DNA of 42,329 nt from Nevskia sp. (GCA_030694365.1 JAUXYM010000017.1:1-42329), one strand, 5' to 3'. Counted from the first letter of the stretch, positions 30,171 to 38,776 are shown. Numbers and translations are program-made. Notes: generated from the letters alone by a model not told the origin.

Positions 30171-31418
30171 ATGGCACGAAACCCCTTCAAAGCGGCAAAA
30201 AAGACGCTACTGACCATGGCGGCGCTCCTTGTTCCTGGGGCCGCACTTGCCGGGCAAGGCTTCTATCTCGGTCTCGAAGGCGGTGCCAACTTCCTCAGGG
30301 ATCAGAAGTTCAGGGTCTACAGTTTTGATCCGCCGTTCGGCGTCGGCGCCGTCGACGACGGCACCCAGATCAGCAAGGTCGGCTTCGACACCAACTATGT
30401 CGGCGGCCTGGTCACCGGCTACGCGTTCACCAACGGCCTGCGCCTGGAGCTGGAAGTGGCGCGCCGGCGCAACGATTTCGACCGCATCGATCTGATCGAC
30501 GGCACGCCCTCGCAACGAGTCGAGGGCAAGGAAAATGCCGATACAGCGATGGGCAACCTGTGGTTCGACTTCTTCCCGTCGGGCAGCGTTCATCCCTATA
30601 TCGGCGGTGGCATCGGCGCGGCGCGCATCGATATCCGCCATCCCGGTGTCGACAGCGTCGGCCTGTTCTCGGACGGTTCCAACCTGCAGGGCGACTTCGA
30701 TGTGGTGCTCGCCTATCAGGGCGGTGCCGGCATCCGTTTCGATCTGACCAAGCATCTGACGGCATCGCTGGACTACCGCTATCTGCGCGGCGAACGCGGC
30801 AAGTTCAATCTGCTGGAAAACAATCCGGACAGCCACGTCGAAAGCAATTACCGGTCGCAGGCCGCGCTGCTGTCGATCCGCTATCACTTTGGCGAAGAGC
30901 ATGAGCCTGCCGTGGCGCCGGTGGAACCGGTGCAGGTGGTCGAGGTGATTCCAGCCCCGCCACCGCCACCACTACCGCCGCCACCGCCGCCTCCGCCACC
31001 GTGCGAAGCGCCGCTGGCCGGCGAGGCGATGAACCTGGCGGGCTGCAAGATCGGTGATGTGATCCTGCTGCGCGGCGTCAAGTTCATGTTCGACAAGTCG
31101 GTGCTGACGCTCAACGCCAAGGCGCTGCTCGATGAAGTGGCGAAAGCGCTGACCGGGCGCCCTGACATCAAGGTCGCGATCCTCGGCCATACCGACAGCA
31201 AGGGTTCCGACGCCTACAACCAGCGGCTGTCCGAACAGCGCGCGCTGTCGGCGCGGCAGTACCTGATCGAACACGGCATCGACGCCGGACGGATGACCTC
31301 GATGGGTCTGGGCGAAACCATGCCGATCGCCGACAACGCCACCGAAGAAGGTCGCGAATTCAATCGCCGTGTCGAGCTGAAAGTGACCGAACGAGGCCCC
31401 GAGGGCGGCGACCGCTAG
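30171..31418 (+). CDS. OmpA-family outer-membrane protein
   Basis: A 415-residue protein. The signal peptide ends AALA-GQ (about residue 27). An eight-stranded OmpA-like barrel follows (about 28-245; GFYLGLEGGANF, YVGGLVTGYAF, VHPYIGGGIGAARI, LDYRYLRGE, and the terminal SIRYHFGEE). A long proline hinge is next (PPPPPLPPPPPPPPPC, about 263-280), then a cysteine pair (C280 and C294 region). The peptidoglycan-binding OmpA C domain is at about 300-410 (GVKFMFDKSVLTLNAKA, LGHTDSKGSDAYNQRLSEQRA, EFNRRVEL). It anchors the outer membrane to the wall. Confidence 0.93.
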   Translation: MARNPFKAAKKTLLTMAALLVPGAALAGQGFYLGLEGGANFLRDQKFRVYSFDPPFGVGAVDDGTQISKVGFDTNYVGGLVTGYAFTNGLRLELEVARRRNDFDRIDLIDGTPSQRVEGKENADTAMGNLWFDFFPSGSVHPYIGGGIGAARIDIRHPGVDSVGLFSDGSNLQGDFDVVLAYQGGAGIRFDLTKHLTASLDYRYLRGERGKFNLLENNPDSHVESNYRSQAALLSIRYHFGEEHEPAVAPVEPVQVVEVIPAPPPPPLPPPPPPPPPCEAPLAGEAMNLAGCKIGDVILLRGVKFMFDKSVLTLNAKALLDEVAKALTGRPDIKVAILGHTDSKGSDAYNQRLSEQRALSARQYLIEHGIDAGRMTSMGLGETMPIADNATEEGREFNRRVELKVTERGPEGGDR

Positions 31419-31439
31419 GGTTTCATCCGGCGCGTCGGC

Positions 31440-31593
31440 TAGAGCGTTTTCAAGTTAAATGAACACATAGAGTTCCGTCATGCCCGCGCAGGCGGGCATC
31501 CAGTTTCGGCCGTAGCGCGCCGCATCAGAACTGGATTCCCGCCTGAGCGGGAATGACGAGTGTTTTGTAAGGATTTGAAGGAAAAATGCTCTA
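31440..31593. mobile_element. MITE with IS630-type ends enclosing a REP-like palindrome
   Basis: The element is flanked by TA (31440-31441 and 31592-31593). The left end GAGCGTTTTCAAGTTAAATG and the right end, reversed, GAGCATTTTTCCTTCAAATC are imperfect terminal inverted repeats. The left end closely matches the start of the IS630 copy at 42194. TA duplication is typical of IS630/Tc1 elements. It has no coding capacity. It lies between the OmpA-family gene and hrpA. Confidence 0.8.
31476..31558. repeat. REP-like double palindrome inside the MITE
   Basis: Two 30-nt arms, 31476-31505 and 31529-31558, are complementary at 27 of 30 positions. Each is itself a hairpin (ATGCCCGC/GGCGGGCAT-type and ATTCCCGC/GCGGGAAT-type). 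GTCATTCCCGC-type repeats of this kind are widespread in proteobacteria. Confidence 0.8.
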
Positions 31594-31651
31594 AGCATCA
31601 GCCGGCGCGCCGCAGATCCCTCCTGCAGGAGCAGTGGCCGCCTGTCTTATC

Positions 31652-34600
31652 ATGGCGGCCACTTTGGTTTCGTCCGTTTCCGTGTCCGCCTCCGCGTCGC
31701 TGCAAACCCGGTTTGATCTGATCCGCCCGCAACTGCTGCTGCGCGATGCGGCGCGCTTGTCGCGGTCGCTGGCCGGTGCCCGCAACAACCCGAAGTTCGA
31801 CGGACCGCGCTTCGAGCGGGACGTCGAAGCTGCCTTGCTCGCCGCCGAAAATCGCGCGCGGCTGCGCCCCGCGACGATCAACTACCCGGCCGAGCTGCCG
31901 GTGGTCCAGGCCAGGGACGAACTGCTGAAGGCGATCGCCGAGCATCAGGTGGTCGTGCTCTGCGGCGAGACCGGCTCCGGCAAGACCACGCAGCTGCCGA
32001 AGCTCTGTCTGGAGCTTGGGCGAGGCACACGCGGCTTGATTGGCCACACCCAGCCGCGCCGTCTCGCGGCGCGCAGTGTCGCCAACCGCATCGCCTCGGA
32101 ACTCGATACCAAAGTCGGCGATCTGGTCGGCTTCGAGACCCGCTTCGATCGCCGCGTCTCCGAGCGCAGCCTGGTCAAGCTGATGACCGACGGCATCCTG
32201 CTCGCCGAGCTGAGCCGTGATCGCGAGCTGCTGGCTTACGACACGATCATCATCGACGAGGCCCACGAGCGCAGCCTGAACATCGATTTCCTGCTCGGCT
32301 GGCTGCAGCGCCTGCTGCCGCGTCGGCCCGAGCTGAAGCTGATCATCACTTCGGCGACGCTCGATCCGGAAAAGCTCGCCAAGCACTTCGCCAACGCTTC
32401 GGGCGTACCTGCGCCGATCCTGCTCGTCGAAGGCCGCACCTGGCCGGTCGAGATGCGCTATCGCGAGCCGGATCAGGACGACGATCTCGAAGGCCAGGTC
32501 GCGTCCGGCATCGATTCGCTGTGGAGCGGCAACCGGGTGGGCGACACCCTGGTCTTTCTTCCCGGCGAGCGCGAGATCAACGATCTCGCCCGCTCCTTGC
32601 CGGGCCGCTTCCCGCGCGCCGAAGTGCTGCCGCTGTATTCGCGGCTGCCGGCCGAGAAGCAGGACAAGGTGTTTTCCAGCGGCGGCGCGCCGCGCATCGT
32701 GCTGGCCACCAACGTCGCCGAAACCTCGGTGACCGTGCCCGGCATCCGCTATGTCATCGATACCGGCACCGCACGCGTCAACCGTTTCTCGCCGCGACTC
32801 GGCGTGCAGCAGTTGCAGATCGAAGGCGTGTCGCAGGCGGCGGCCAATCAGCGCGCCGGCCGCTGCGGTCGCGTCGGTCCCGGCATTTGCCTGCGCCTCT
32901 ACGATCAGCAGAATTTCGACACCCGGCCGCCGTTCACCGATCCGGAAATCCTTCGCTCGAACCTGGCCGGCGTGATCCTGCAGATGGCGAGCTTGAGCCT
33001 CGGCGATGTCGAGGATTTCCCCTGGCTCGATGCGCCGGATAGCCGCCACATCGCCGATGGCTATCGCCTGCTGCAAACGCTCGGCGCACTCGATGACGAC
33101 AAGCGCATCACGCCATTGGGCCGCGAGCTGGGCCGGCTGCCGCTCGATCCGCGCATCGCCCGCATCGCTCAGGCGGGCTGTGGCACCGCCTGGCGCGAAC
33201 ACCTCTGGGTGCTGGCGGCAGCGCTATCGGTGCAGGACCCGCACGACGTGCCGCCCGATCAGCAGAATGCCGCGCGCCTGAAGCACGCCGAGTGGCGGCA
33301 TGTGAAGTCCGACTACTTCAGCTTGCTGAACCTGTGGGCGCGCTACCAGCAGTGGAGCGCCAACGCCTCCAATCGCCAGTTGCGCAAGCTGTGCAAGGAA
33401 CACTTCGTTTCCTACTTGCGGATGGAGGAATGGGAGTCGGTCTACAAGCAGATCGTCGACATGCTGGGCAAGCAGGACGCCGACAAGCCGAAGACCGAGC
33501 AGCCGCTCGACAAGCTCTACACCGACATCCACAAGGGCCTGCTCGCCGGCCTGATCGATCACATCGGTCAGAAGGTGCTCGAAAAGCCCGAGTTCAACGG
33601 CCCGCGCGGCCGGCGCTTCAAGCTGTTTCCAGCGTCGACGATCGCCAAGAAACCGCCGCCGTGGATCATGAGCGCCCAGCTGGCCCAGACCAGCCAGTTG
33701 TTCGGCCGCATCAACGCTGAAATCCAGCCGGAATGGCTCGCCGATGTCGCCCCCCATCTGGTCAAGCGGGTGCTGCAGGACCCGGTCTGGCACGCCGATC
33801 GCGGCGAAGTCACGGCGATGGAAGTGGTCACCTTGTTCGGCATGCAGGTGCTGAGGCGTGCGCGTCACTACGGCAAGGACGAACCAGCGAAGGCGCGCGA
33901 GATCTTCATCCGCGAAGCGCTGGTGCGAGGCGACATGCCGAACAAGCCGGCGTTCCTCGAAAAGAACCTGGCGCTGTGTGACGAAGTGCGCGACAAGGAA
34001 GCGCGGCTGCGCCGGCCGGATCTGCTCGCCGACGAAAGCCAGTTCTTCGAGTTCTACGACACGCTGATTCCGGCAGACGTCTGCACGACAGTCGGGCTCA
34101 AGAATTGGCTGCGCCAGCTGAGTACGCGGAACCCAAAGCCCTCCCCCGCACGCGGGGGAGGGTTGGGAGGGGGCGGTGGCCCGAACAATGAAGTTCGATC
34201 AATTGTTCGGCCCGAACAACGCCCCCTCCCCAGCCCTCCCCCGAACGCGGGGGAGGGGGCGGTCACGCTCGACATGCTGTTCATGTGCGAAGCCGATGCG
34301 CTAAAGCCCGGCGCCAATGCCGATGTCGCCAGCCTGTTCCCGGATCATCTCGATCTGGCCGGCAAGCGCATCGAGCTGAGCTACTCGCACGATCCCGGTG
34401 CCGACGCCGATGGCGTGACTTTCGAGATTCCGATCGCCCAGTTATTCACCTTGCCGGCCGCCCGTTTCGACTGGCTGGTGCCGGGCTTGTTGCCGGCCAA
34501 GATCGAAGCGCTGATCCGGTCGCTGCCGATGAATCTGCGCCGCCTGTGCACGCCGGCCGCCGAGTACGCGAACGCGATCGCCAATGCGGCGAATCCTGCG

Positions 34601-35638
34601 AGCGGCGAGCTGCTCGACGCGGTGTGTGCGCGCTTCAAGGACATGAACGGCGTGCTGCTGAAGCCGGAGGATTTCGCGCCGGCCAAGCTTGAAGCGCACC
34701 TGAAGCCTCGGTTGGTTCTGGTCGGGGCTGATGGCAAGGCGCTGGGCGAAGCGGAATCCTTGCTCGCCTTGCAGCAGCGCTTCTGCGGTGCCGCCAGAAC
34801 CGAACTGGGCAAGCGCGCCGAGACCAGCCCGGAAGCCAAGCGCTGGACGCGTGAAGTGGTGCTCGACTGGGATTTCGGTGCCATGCCCGCGTTCATCGAA
34901 GTCAGCGGCGCGCGGGCTTATCCGGCGCTGGTCAGCGCCAACGAACGCATCGGGCTCAAGCTGTTCGAGTCCGCCGAAGCCGCCAGCCAGGCGCACGCCG
35001 CTGGCACTCAGGCGCTGCTGCTGGCGCGGGTTGCCGATCGCCTGAAGGATCTCGCCAGGACTGCGCGCAGCCGGCTCGGCATCTCATTGGCGCAGACCGG
35101 TTTGAGTGCCGAGCAACTGGCGCTGCAAGTGGCTGAACGCGCCGCGCGCAGCTACTGGAATCCCGCCGCGATCCGCGACGAGCAGGCGTTTCAGGCAGCG
35201 CTCGCGAAGCGCGGCGAGTTCGGCCGCGAAGCGGTCAAGCGGCTCGAAGAAGTTTGCGCCTGGCTGCTGGTCGGCATGGAGCTGCGCAAGAAGCTCGACG
35301 CCATCGCCAAGCCCTGGCCGGACGCCAACACCGACCTGCGCAACCAGTTGCAGACGCTGTTTGCGCCGGGCTTCATCGACGCCATTCCGGACGACATCTG
35401 GCCGCGCATCGGCGTCTATCTGAAAGCCGCGACGATCCGCGCCGAGCGCCTGCCGCACAAGCCACAGCGCGATCTCGACATGCTCAAGCAGGTGCGCGCC
35501 GTCGCCACCCATCTGAAGGGCCCGTTCCATCCGGCCCGCTGGCTGATCGAGGAATGGCGCGTCGCGCTGTTCGCCCAAGAGCTGAAGGCGCTCGGTTCGC
35601 CGAGCGCCCTGAAGATTCAGGCGGCACTCGCCGGCTAG
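31652..35638 (+). CDS. hrpA: ATP-dependent RNA helicase HrpA (DEAH box) with in-frame repeat insertion
   Basis: About 1328 residues, a full-length HrpA. It acts on mRNA and stalled or collided ribosomes. Walker A is GETGSGKTTQ (about 105-114), the DEAH box is in IIIDEAHERS, then TSATL, LPGEREI and QRAGRCGR. The helicase-associated winged-helix/ratchet and OB regions and the long HrpA C-terminal domain follow. An extra Gly/Pro-rich stretch at about residues 827-871 (ARGGGLGGGGG, PLPSPPPNAGEG) is encoded by a palindromic repeat and keeps the frame. The start is uncertain: a GTG at 31634 with AGGAG nearby would add six residues. The 3' end overlaps the opposing gene by 4 nt. Confidence 0.94.
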   Translation: MAATLVSSVSVSASASLQTRFDLIRPQLLLRDAARLSRSLAGARNNPKFDGPRFERDVEAALLAAENRARLRPATINYPAELPVVQARDELLKAIAEHQVVVLCGETGSGKTTQLPKLCLELGRGTRGLIGHTQPRRLAARSVANRIASELDTKVGDLVGFETRFDRRVSERSLVKLMTDGILLAELSRDRELLAYDTIIIDEAHERSLNIDFLLGWLQRLLPRRPELKLIITSATLDPEKLAKHFANASGVPAPILLVEGRTWPVEMRYREPDQDDDLEGQVASGIDSLWSGNRVGDTLVFLPGEREINDLARSLPGRFPRAEVLPLYSRLPAEKQDKVFSSGGAPRIVLATNVAETSVTVPGIRYVIDTGTARVNRFSPRLGVQQLQIEGVSQAAANQRAGRCGRVGPGICLRLYDQQNFDTRPPFTDPEILRSNLAGVILQMASLSLGDVEDFPWLDAPDSRHIADGYRLLQTLGALDDDKRITPLGRELGRLPLDPRIARIAQAGCGTAWREHLWVLAAALSVQDPHDVPPDQQNAARLKHAEWRHVKSDYFSLLNLWARYQQWSANASNRQLRKLCKEHFVSYLRMEEWESVYKQIVDMLGKQDADKPKTEQPLDKLYTDIHKGLLAGLIDHIGQKVLEKPEFNGPRGRRFKLFPASTIAKKPPPWIMSAQLAQTSQLFGRINAEIQPEWLADVAPHLVKRVLQDPVWHADRGEVTAMEVVTLFGMQVLRRARHYGKDEPAKAREIFIREALVRGDMPNKPAFLEKNLALCDEVRDKEARLRRPDLLADESQFFEFYDTLIPADVCTTVGLKNWLRQLSTRNPKPSPARGGGLGGGGGPNNEVRSIVRPEQRPLPSPPPNAGEGAVTLDMLFMCEADALKPGANADVASLFPDHLDLAGKRIELSYSHDPGADADGVTFEIPIAQLFTLPAARFDWLVPGLLPAKIEALIRSLPMNLRRLCTPAAEYANAIANAANPASGELLDAVCARFKDMNGVLLKPEDFAPAKLEAHLKPRLVLVGADGKALGEAESLLALQQRFCGAARTELGKRAETSPEAKRWTREVVLDWDFGAMPAFIEVSGARAYPALVSANERIGLKLFESAEAASQAHAAGTQALLLARVADRLKDLARTARSRLGISLAQTGLSAEQLALQVAERAARSYWNPAAIRDEQAFQAALAKRGEFGREAVKRLEEVCAWLLVGMELRKKLDAIAKPWPDANTDLRNQLQTLFAPGFIDAIPDDIWPRIGVYLKAATIRAERLPHKPQRDLDMLKQVRAVATHLKGPFHPARWLIEEWRVALFAQELKALGSPSALKIQAALAG
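34134..34262. repeat. GC-rich palindromic repeat inserted in hrpA
   Basis: The left half (about 34136-34191) begins with the hairpin CCCTCCCCCGCACGCGGGGG plus AGGG and leads to GGAGGGGGCGGTGGCCCGAA. The right half (34203-34262) is its near reverse complement, ending CCCTCCCCCGAACGCGGGGG plus AGGG. The whole reads through with no stop as about 43 codons. A related element, differing in detail, begins at 40799. Confidence 0.85.
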
Positions 35639-37248
35639 CGAGCGGAGACGGCGCGGACTAAACCCGCCGCATCCCGCGCCAGCGTTTCTTTCGGCGCGGC
35701 GGCCGCCGGCACCACGAACAGCCGTTCGAGCAGATCGGCATCGTCGAAGTGGGTCTGGCCGCCGTAAGACACCGGTAGGCGGCCGAGTTCGCGCAGCGCG
35801 CCGGAGGCCGATACGCGATCGCCCCAGAGCCAGGCCAGTTCCTGTTCGCGGACGCCGGGAATGGTGCCGTCCGGGCCGTACAGGTTGCGGTACTGGCCGT
35901 CCGGTCGCGGCAGGCTGAACAGGTCTTCGTAGCGGCGCAGTTCGTAGACGGTCGTGCCGCTGGCCGCGACCGCCGAGCCCAGCGGCACGACCCGGCGCAG
36001 CGCGTGGCTGCCGGCGGCCAGCCGCAGCGCTACCGGGCCGCTGATCGGTTCGGCCTGCGGGAACAGCACAGGGCTCGCGTCGTCGGCCAGCGTCGGTGCT
36101 CCGCTGCTGCGCCGAGCCAGCGGCTGGGCAAGGAACCACAGGTGATCGCGACCGGTGGCGTGCACGCTTTCGTAGAGCAGCGGCCGCGCCTGCTGGTCGA
36201 GCGTGACCCGCCAGATCAGGCCATCGATCAGGCCATCGATCAGACCGTCGATCTGGCCCTCGCTGGCAGCCGCTTCACCGGCCCGGCCCTTGAACCAGAT
36301 GAAGGAGTTGAGCTGGGTCAGCCGCGCAGTGCCGAAGCGGGTGAAGGTGATGTAGTAGTTGATCAGCGGTTGCGCAGGATCGACGCTGACGGCGTCGTTG
36401 CTCAGCACCGGCTTGCCGGGCTGATCGCGTGAGCTCGCGGTTTCGATCCACAGCACCGGCGCGTTGACCTTGGCAAGCCCGCGCCACTGGGATTCGATCA
36501 GCGCCGGCACGCCGAGTTCGTCGAGCGCGGCACGGCCGTAGCCATCGGCGATCAAGCTCAGATCCTTGATCGGTTTGGCCTGCCACAGTTTCAGCGACGC
36601 TTTGGCGGTGGCCGCCGGCAGCTTGCCGGTGAAGCTTTTCAGCAAGCCTGCTGCCCGGGCGGCGACAGCCTTGCGCTGCTTCGCCGACAGCGTGCCGCCA
36701 GTCGCATATTCGGTGGGCGGCGCCACGCTCTTGCGCAGAAAGGCGAGGTTGTCCTCGTCCTGCATTTCGAGATTGGCCAGGCCACTGCCGCAGGACAGCA
36801 GCTCGTAACGCAAGAGGCCGATTTCATCGTCGGACATGCCGAGGTTGATCAACTCGGAAGCGCGCGCTTCCTGGTCGAACTGGCGCATGCGCTGCATCCA
36901 GCCGGACACCGATTCGAGGTCGTGGACTTCGTTGGCGAACGAGGCGAGCAGGCGATCGGTGCGGAAATACGGGAAGCCCGGCACCCGGTAGTAACCGGCA
37001 TCGCGAACGCCGGCAGCGTCGACGCGGGCGTCGATCGCGGCGAACGTGGCGCGGCAATCCTTGTAGCCCTTGAAGATGCCGGCGAAGGCTTTGTCGGGCA
37101 GCGGATTGGGCAGCGTCGGCTCGGCCGCAGCGGCCGAGAAAATGGCCATCAGGCCGGCGACGAGCAGGGGTATGGGCAGGGACAGGCTGGCGAGACGCAT
37201 GGGCAGGCTCGATCGGACGCGGGTGGTGCCATTGGAACGCTTGTTCAT
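35635..37248 (-). CDS. Exported protein of unknown function
   Basis: A 537-residue protein if started at MNKRSNGTTRV (37248); a start at MRLASLSLPIPLLVAG (37200) gives a cleaner signal peptide ending SAAAA-EPT. I do not recognise the family. Mature features include YRVPGFPYFRTDRLLASF, an LGMSDDEIGLLRYELLSCGSG helix, INYYITFTRFGTARLTQLNSF, RRYEDLFSLPRPDG, and HFDDADLLERLFVVPA. The order of these blocks without low-complexity spacers suggests a real, conserved periplasmic or lipid-side protein. A fourfold 12-bp repeat encodes IDGLIDGLIDGLI. It converges on hrpA with a short overlap and is divergent from ccdA. Confidence 0.75.
   Translation of the reverse strand: MNKRSNGTTRVRSSLPMRLASLSLPIPLLVAGLMAIFSAAAAEPTLPNPLPDKAFAGIFKGYKDCRATFAAIDARVDAAGVRDAGYYRVPGFPYFRTDRLLASFANEVHDLESVSGWMQRMRQFDQEARASELINLGMSDDEIGLLRYELLSCGSGLANLEMQDEDNLAFLRKSVAPPTEYATGGTLSAKQRKAVAARAAGLLKSFTGKLPAATAKASLKLWQAKPIKDLSLIADGYGRAALDELGVPALIESQWRGLAKVNAPVLWIETASSRDQPGKPVLSNDAVSVDPAQPLINYYITFTRFGTARLTQLNSFIWFKGRAGEAAASEGQIDGLIDGLIDGLIWRVTLDQQARPLLYESVHATGRDHLWFLAQPLARRSSGAPTLADDASPVLFPQAEPISGPVALRLAAGSHALRRVVPLGSAVAASGTTVYELRRYEDLFSLPRPDGQYRNLYGPDGTIPGVREQELAWLWGDRVSASGALRELGRLPVSYGGQTHFDDADLLERLFVVPAAAAPKETLARDAAGLVRAVSAR
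36214..36261. repeat. 12-bp tandem repeat, four units
   Basis: GATCAGGCCATC occurs twice exactly (36214-36225, 36226-36237), then as GATCAGACCGTC and GATCTGGCCCTC. On the minus strand it encodes EGQIDGLIDGLIDGLI in frame. Confidence 0.9.
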
Positions 37249-37419
37249 CGATAGCAGCAACAGAGGCGCGACACTTGTCAGTCCGTGCAATTCATGCAGA
37301 ACGCTGGGGTGCGTGCAACAGCAATTCGGGCTGCGGTGGTCGCGAAGCGCGGCTGAAGCTGATTGCTGCGTGGCTGCTGTAAAGCGCGATGCTGTCGCGT
37401 TCAGGCGGATTTTTCACCG

Positions 37420-37440
37420 ATGCGCAGATACAATGCGCAT
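37420..37440 (+). promoter_or_regulatory. Candidate ccdAB promoter -10 inside an operator-like palindrome
   Basis: ATGCGC (37420-37425) and GCGCAT (37435-37440) flank a good -10 hexamer TACAAT (37429-37434). No convincing -35 is seen. Antitoxin/toxin complexes of CcdAB type repress their own promoter at such sites, so this is a plausible operator; binding is not shown. Confidence 0.45.
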
Positions 37441-37461
37441 GTCACTGATCCGGACAGCGCC

Positions 37462-37725
37462 ATGCTCGCCAAGACGCAAGCAACCATGACTGCATCGAAG
37501 CCTGAGCGACGGGCGGTCAACCTGTCGGTAAGCGGCGCGCTGATCGACGAAGCGCGGGCGCAGAAGATCAACCTTTCGCGGGTGCTTGAAGATGCGCTGG
37601 AGGCGAAGCTGCGGGAGCAGCGCGCAAGCCGGTGGCAAGCGGAAAATCGTGAAGCGATAGCGGCCCACAACGAGCGTATTGCGCGTGAGGGCATGTGGCA
37701 TCGCGGTCTGACGCCTTGGTACTGA
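37462..37725 (+). CDS. ccdA: CcdA-family antitoxin
   Basis: An 87-residue protein from the ATG at 37462; a shorter start at 37486 gives 79. The N-terminal ribbon-helix-helix part reads RRAVNLSVSGALIDEARAQK and INLSRVLEDALEA, which should bind DNA. The C-terminal toxin-binding tail is RASRWQAENREAIAAHNERI and GMWHRGLTPWY, the typical CcdA pattern (ERWxxENxxAI). It neutralises the toxin encoded just downstream, three bases after its stop. It lies at the head of pyrF-hemE rather than on a plasmid-like segment. Confidence 0.88.
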   Translation: MLAKTQATMTASKPERRAVNLSVSGALIDEARAQKINLSRVLEDALEAKLREQRASRWQAENREAIAAHNERIAREGMWHRGLTPWY

Positions 37726-37728
37726 GAG

Positions 37729-38040
37729 GTGGCGCAATTCGATGTTCACGCCGTGCCAGGCAACTCGCTGCAGGCGGTTTCCTTGCTCATCGAACTGCAA
37801 TCCGACTTGGTCCTCAACCTCGATGCGGCGGTGGTCGCACCCCTGATTCCCCTGCAGCTGGCAGGTCTGGCTGCGAAGGGACTCAATCCCGTCTTGTCCA
37901 TGGGCGATGAACAATTCGTGCTGCGGATCGAGGAACTTGCCGCCGTGCCACGAGCGGTGCTCGGCAAGACGATCGGCTCCTTGAAAAGCGAGCGTGAGGC
38001 CTTGACCGCCGCGATAGACCTGCTGCTTTTTGGAATCTGA
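37729..38040 (+). CDS. ccdB: CcdB-family gyrase-inhibitor toxin
   Basis: A 103-residue protein of the CcdB/MazF-fold family, which poisons DNA gyrase. Typical stretches are AQFDVHAVPGNS, LLIELQSDLVLNL, VVAPLIP, PVLSMGDEQFVLRIEEL, AAVPRAVLG and the C-terminal AIDLLLFGI. In the F-plasmid protein the final residues WGI contact gyrase; here they read FGI. Some chromosomal CcdB proteins also lack that Trp, so loss of activity cannot be assumed. It starts with GTG at 37729, very close to the ccdA stop, and ends 4 bp before the probable pyrF start. Confidence 0.87.
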   Translation: MAQFDVHAVPGNSLQAVSLLIELQSDLVLNLDAAVVAPLIPLQLAGLAAKGLNPVLSMGDEQFVLRIEELAAVPRAVLGKTIGSLKSEREALTAAIDLLLFGI

Positions 38041-38044
38041 AGCC

Positions 38045-38776
38045 TTGAGCGCAACCCCTGCTATTCCTGCCCGCGACCGCCTGATCGTCGCCCTCGATGT
38101 CCCCGAAGCGGCCGACGCCCGCGCCCTCGTTGAACGCATCGGCGATGCCGCCAGCTTCTACAAGATCGGCATGGAGCTGTGCATGGCGCCGGGCTTCTTC
38201 GAGCTGCTGGCCTGGCTGCGCCGGCAGGACAAGAAAGTGTTCGTCGATCTGAAGTTCTTCGACATTCCGGAAACCGTGGCGCGTGCCGTTGCGCGGCTCA
38301 GCGAACAGGGCGCGCAGTTCTGCACCATCCACGGCAACCAGGCGATCATGCAGGCTGCTGCGAAAGCCAAGTCGAACGGCCTGAAGGTGCTGGCCGTCAC
38401 GGCGCTGACCAGCCTCGACCGCGGCGATCTCGACGACCTCGGTTTTGCCTGCGATGTCGAAGCGCTGGTGCTGTCGCGCGCGCGCCGTGCACTGGCGGCC
38501 GGCTGCGACGGCGTGGTGTCATCCGGCCTTGAAGTCGAAAAGCTGCGCCAAGAAGCGCCGCACGAACTGATCTGCGTGACGCCGGGCATCCGCCCGGTCG
38601 ACAACGACGTAATTTCGAACGGTAGCGGCGATCAGAAGCGGGTGATGACGCCGACTCGCGCGCTGAAAGCTGGCGCGGACTACCTCGTCGTCGGCCGTCC
38701 GATCCGTGATGCAGCAGACCCCCGCGCTGCGGCGCTGGCCATTCAATCCGAAATCCTCAGCGCGCTCGCACCATGA
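38045..38776 (+). CDS. pyrF: Orotidine-5'-phosphate decarboxylase
   Basis: A 243-residue class I OMP decarboxylase, making UMP in de novo pyrimidine synthesis. Key motifs are [12 protein letters not shown], the catalytic [14 protein letters not shown] (Asp-x-Lys-x-x-Asp), [15 protein letters not shown] and [13 protein letters not shown]. The TTG at 38045 is preferred because GGAA (38032-38035) sits 9 nt before it; another TTG at 38030 would overlap ccdB. Its stop overlaps hemE by ATGA. Confidence 0.95.
   Translation: MSATPAIPARDRLIVALDVPEAADARALVERIGDAASFYKIGMELCMAPGFFELLAWLRRQDKKVFVDLKFFDIPETVARAVARLSEQGAQFCTIHGNQAIMQAAAKAKSNGLKVLAVTALTSLDRGDLDDLGFACDVEALVLSRARRALAAGCDGVVSSGLEVEKLRQEAPHELICVTPGIRPVDNDVISNGSGDQKRVMTPTRALKAGADYLVVGRPIRDAADPRAAALAIQSEILSALAP

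Noticed and set aside
36214-36261. Possible CRISPR-like repeats
   Set aside because: The units are contiguous 12-mers with no spacers and lie in a coding frame. No CRISPR array or cas gene was seen anywhere in the window.
37363-37461. Longer N-terminus for CcdA
   Set aside because: It would start upstream of the best -10 box and adds a Cys/Arg-rich segment not seen in CcdA proteins.
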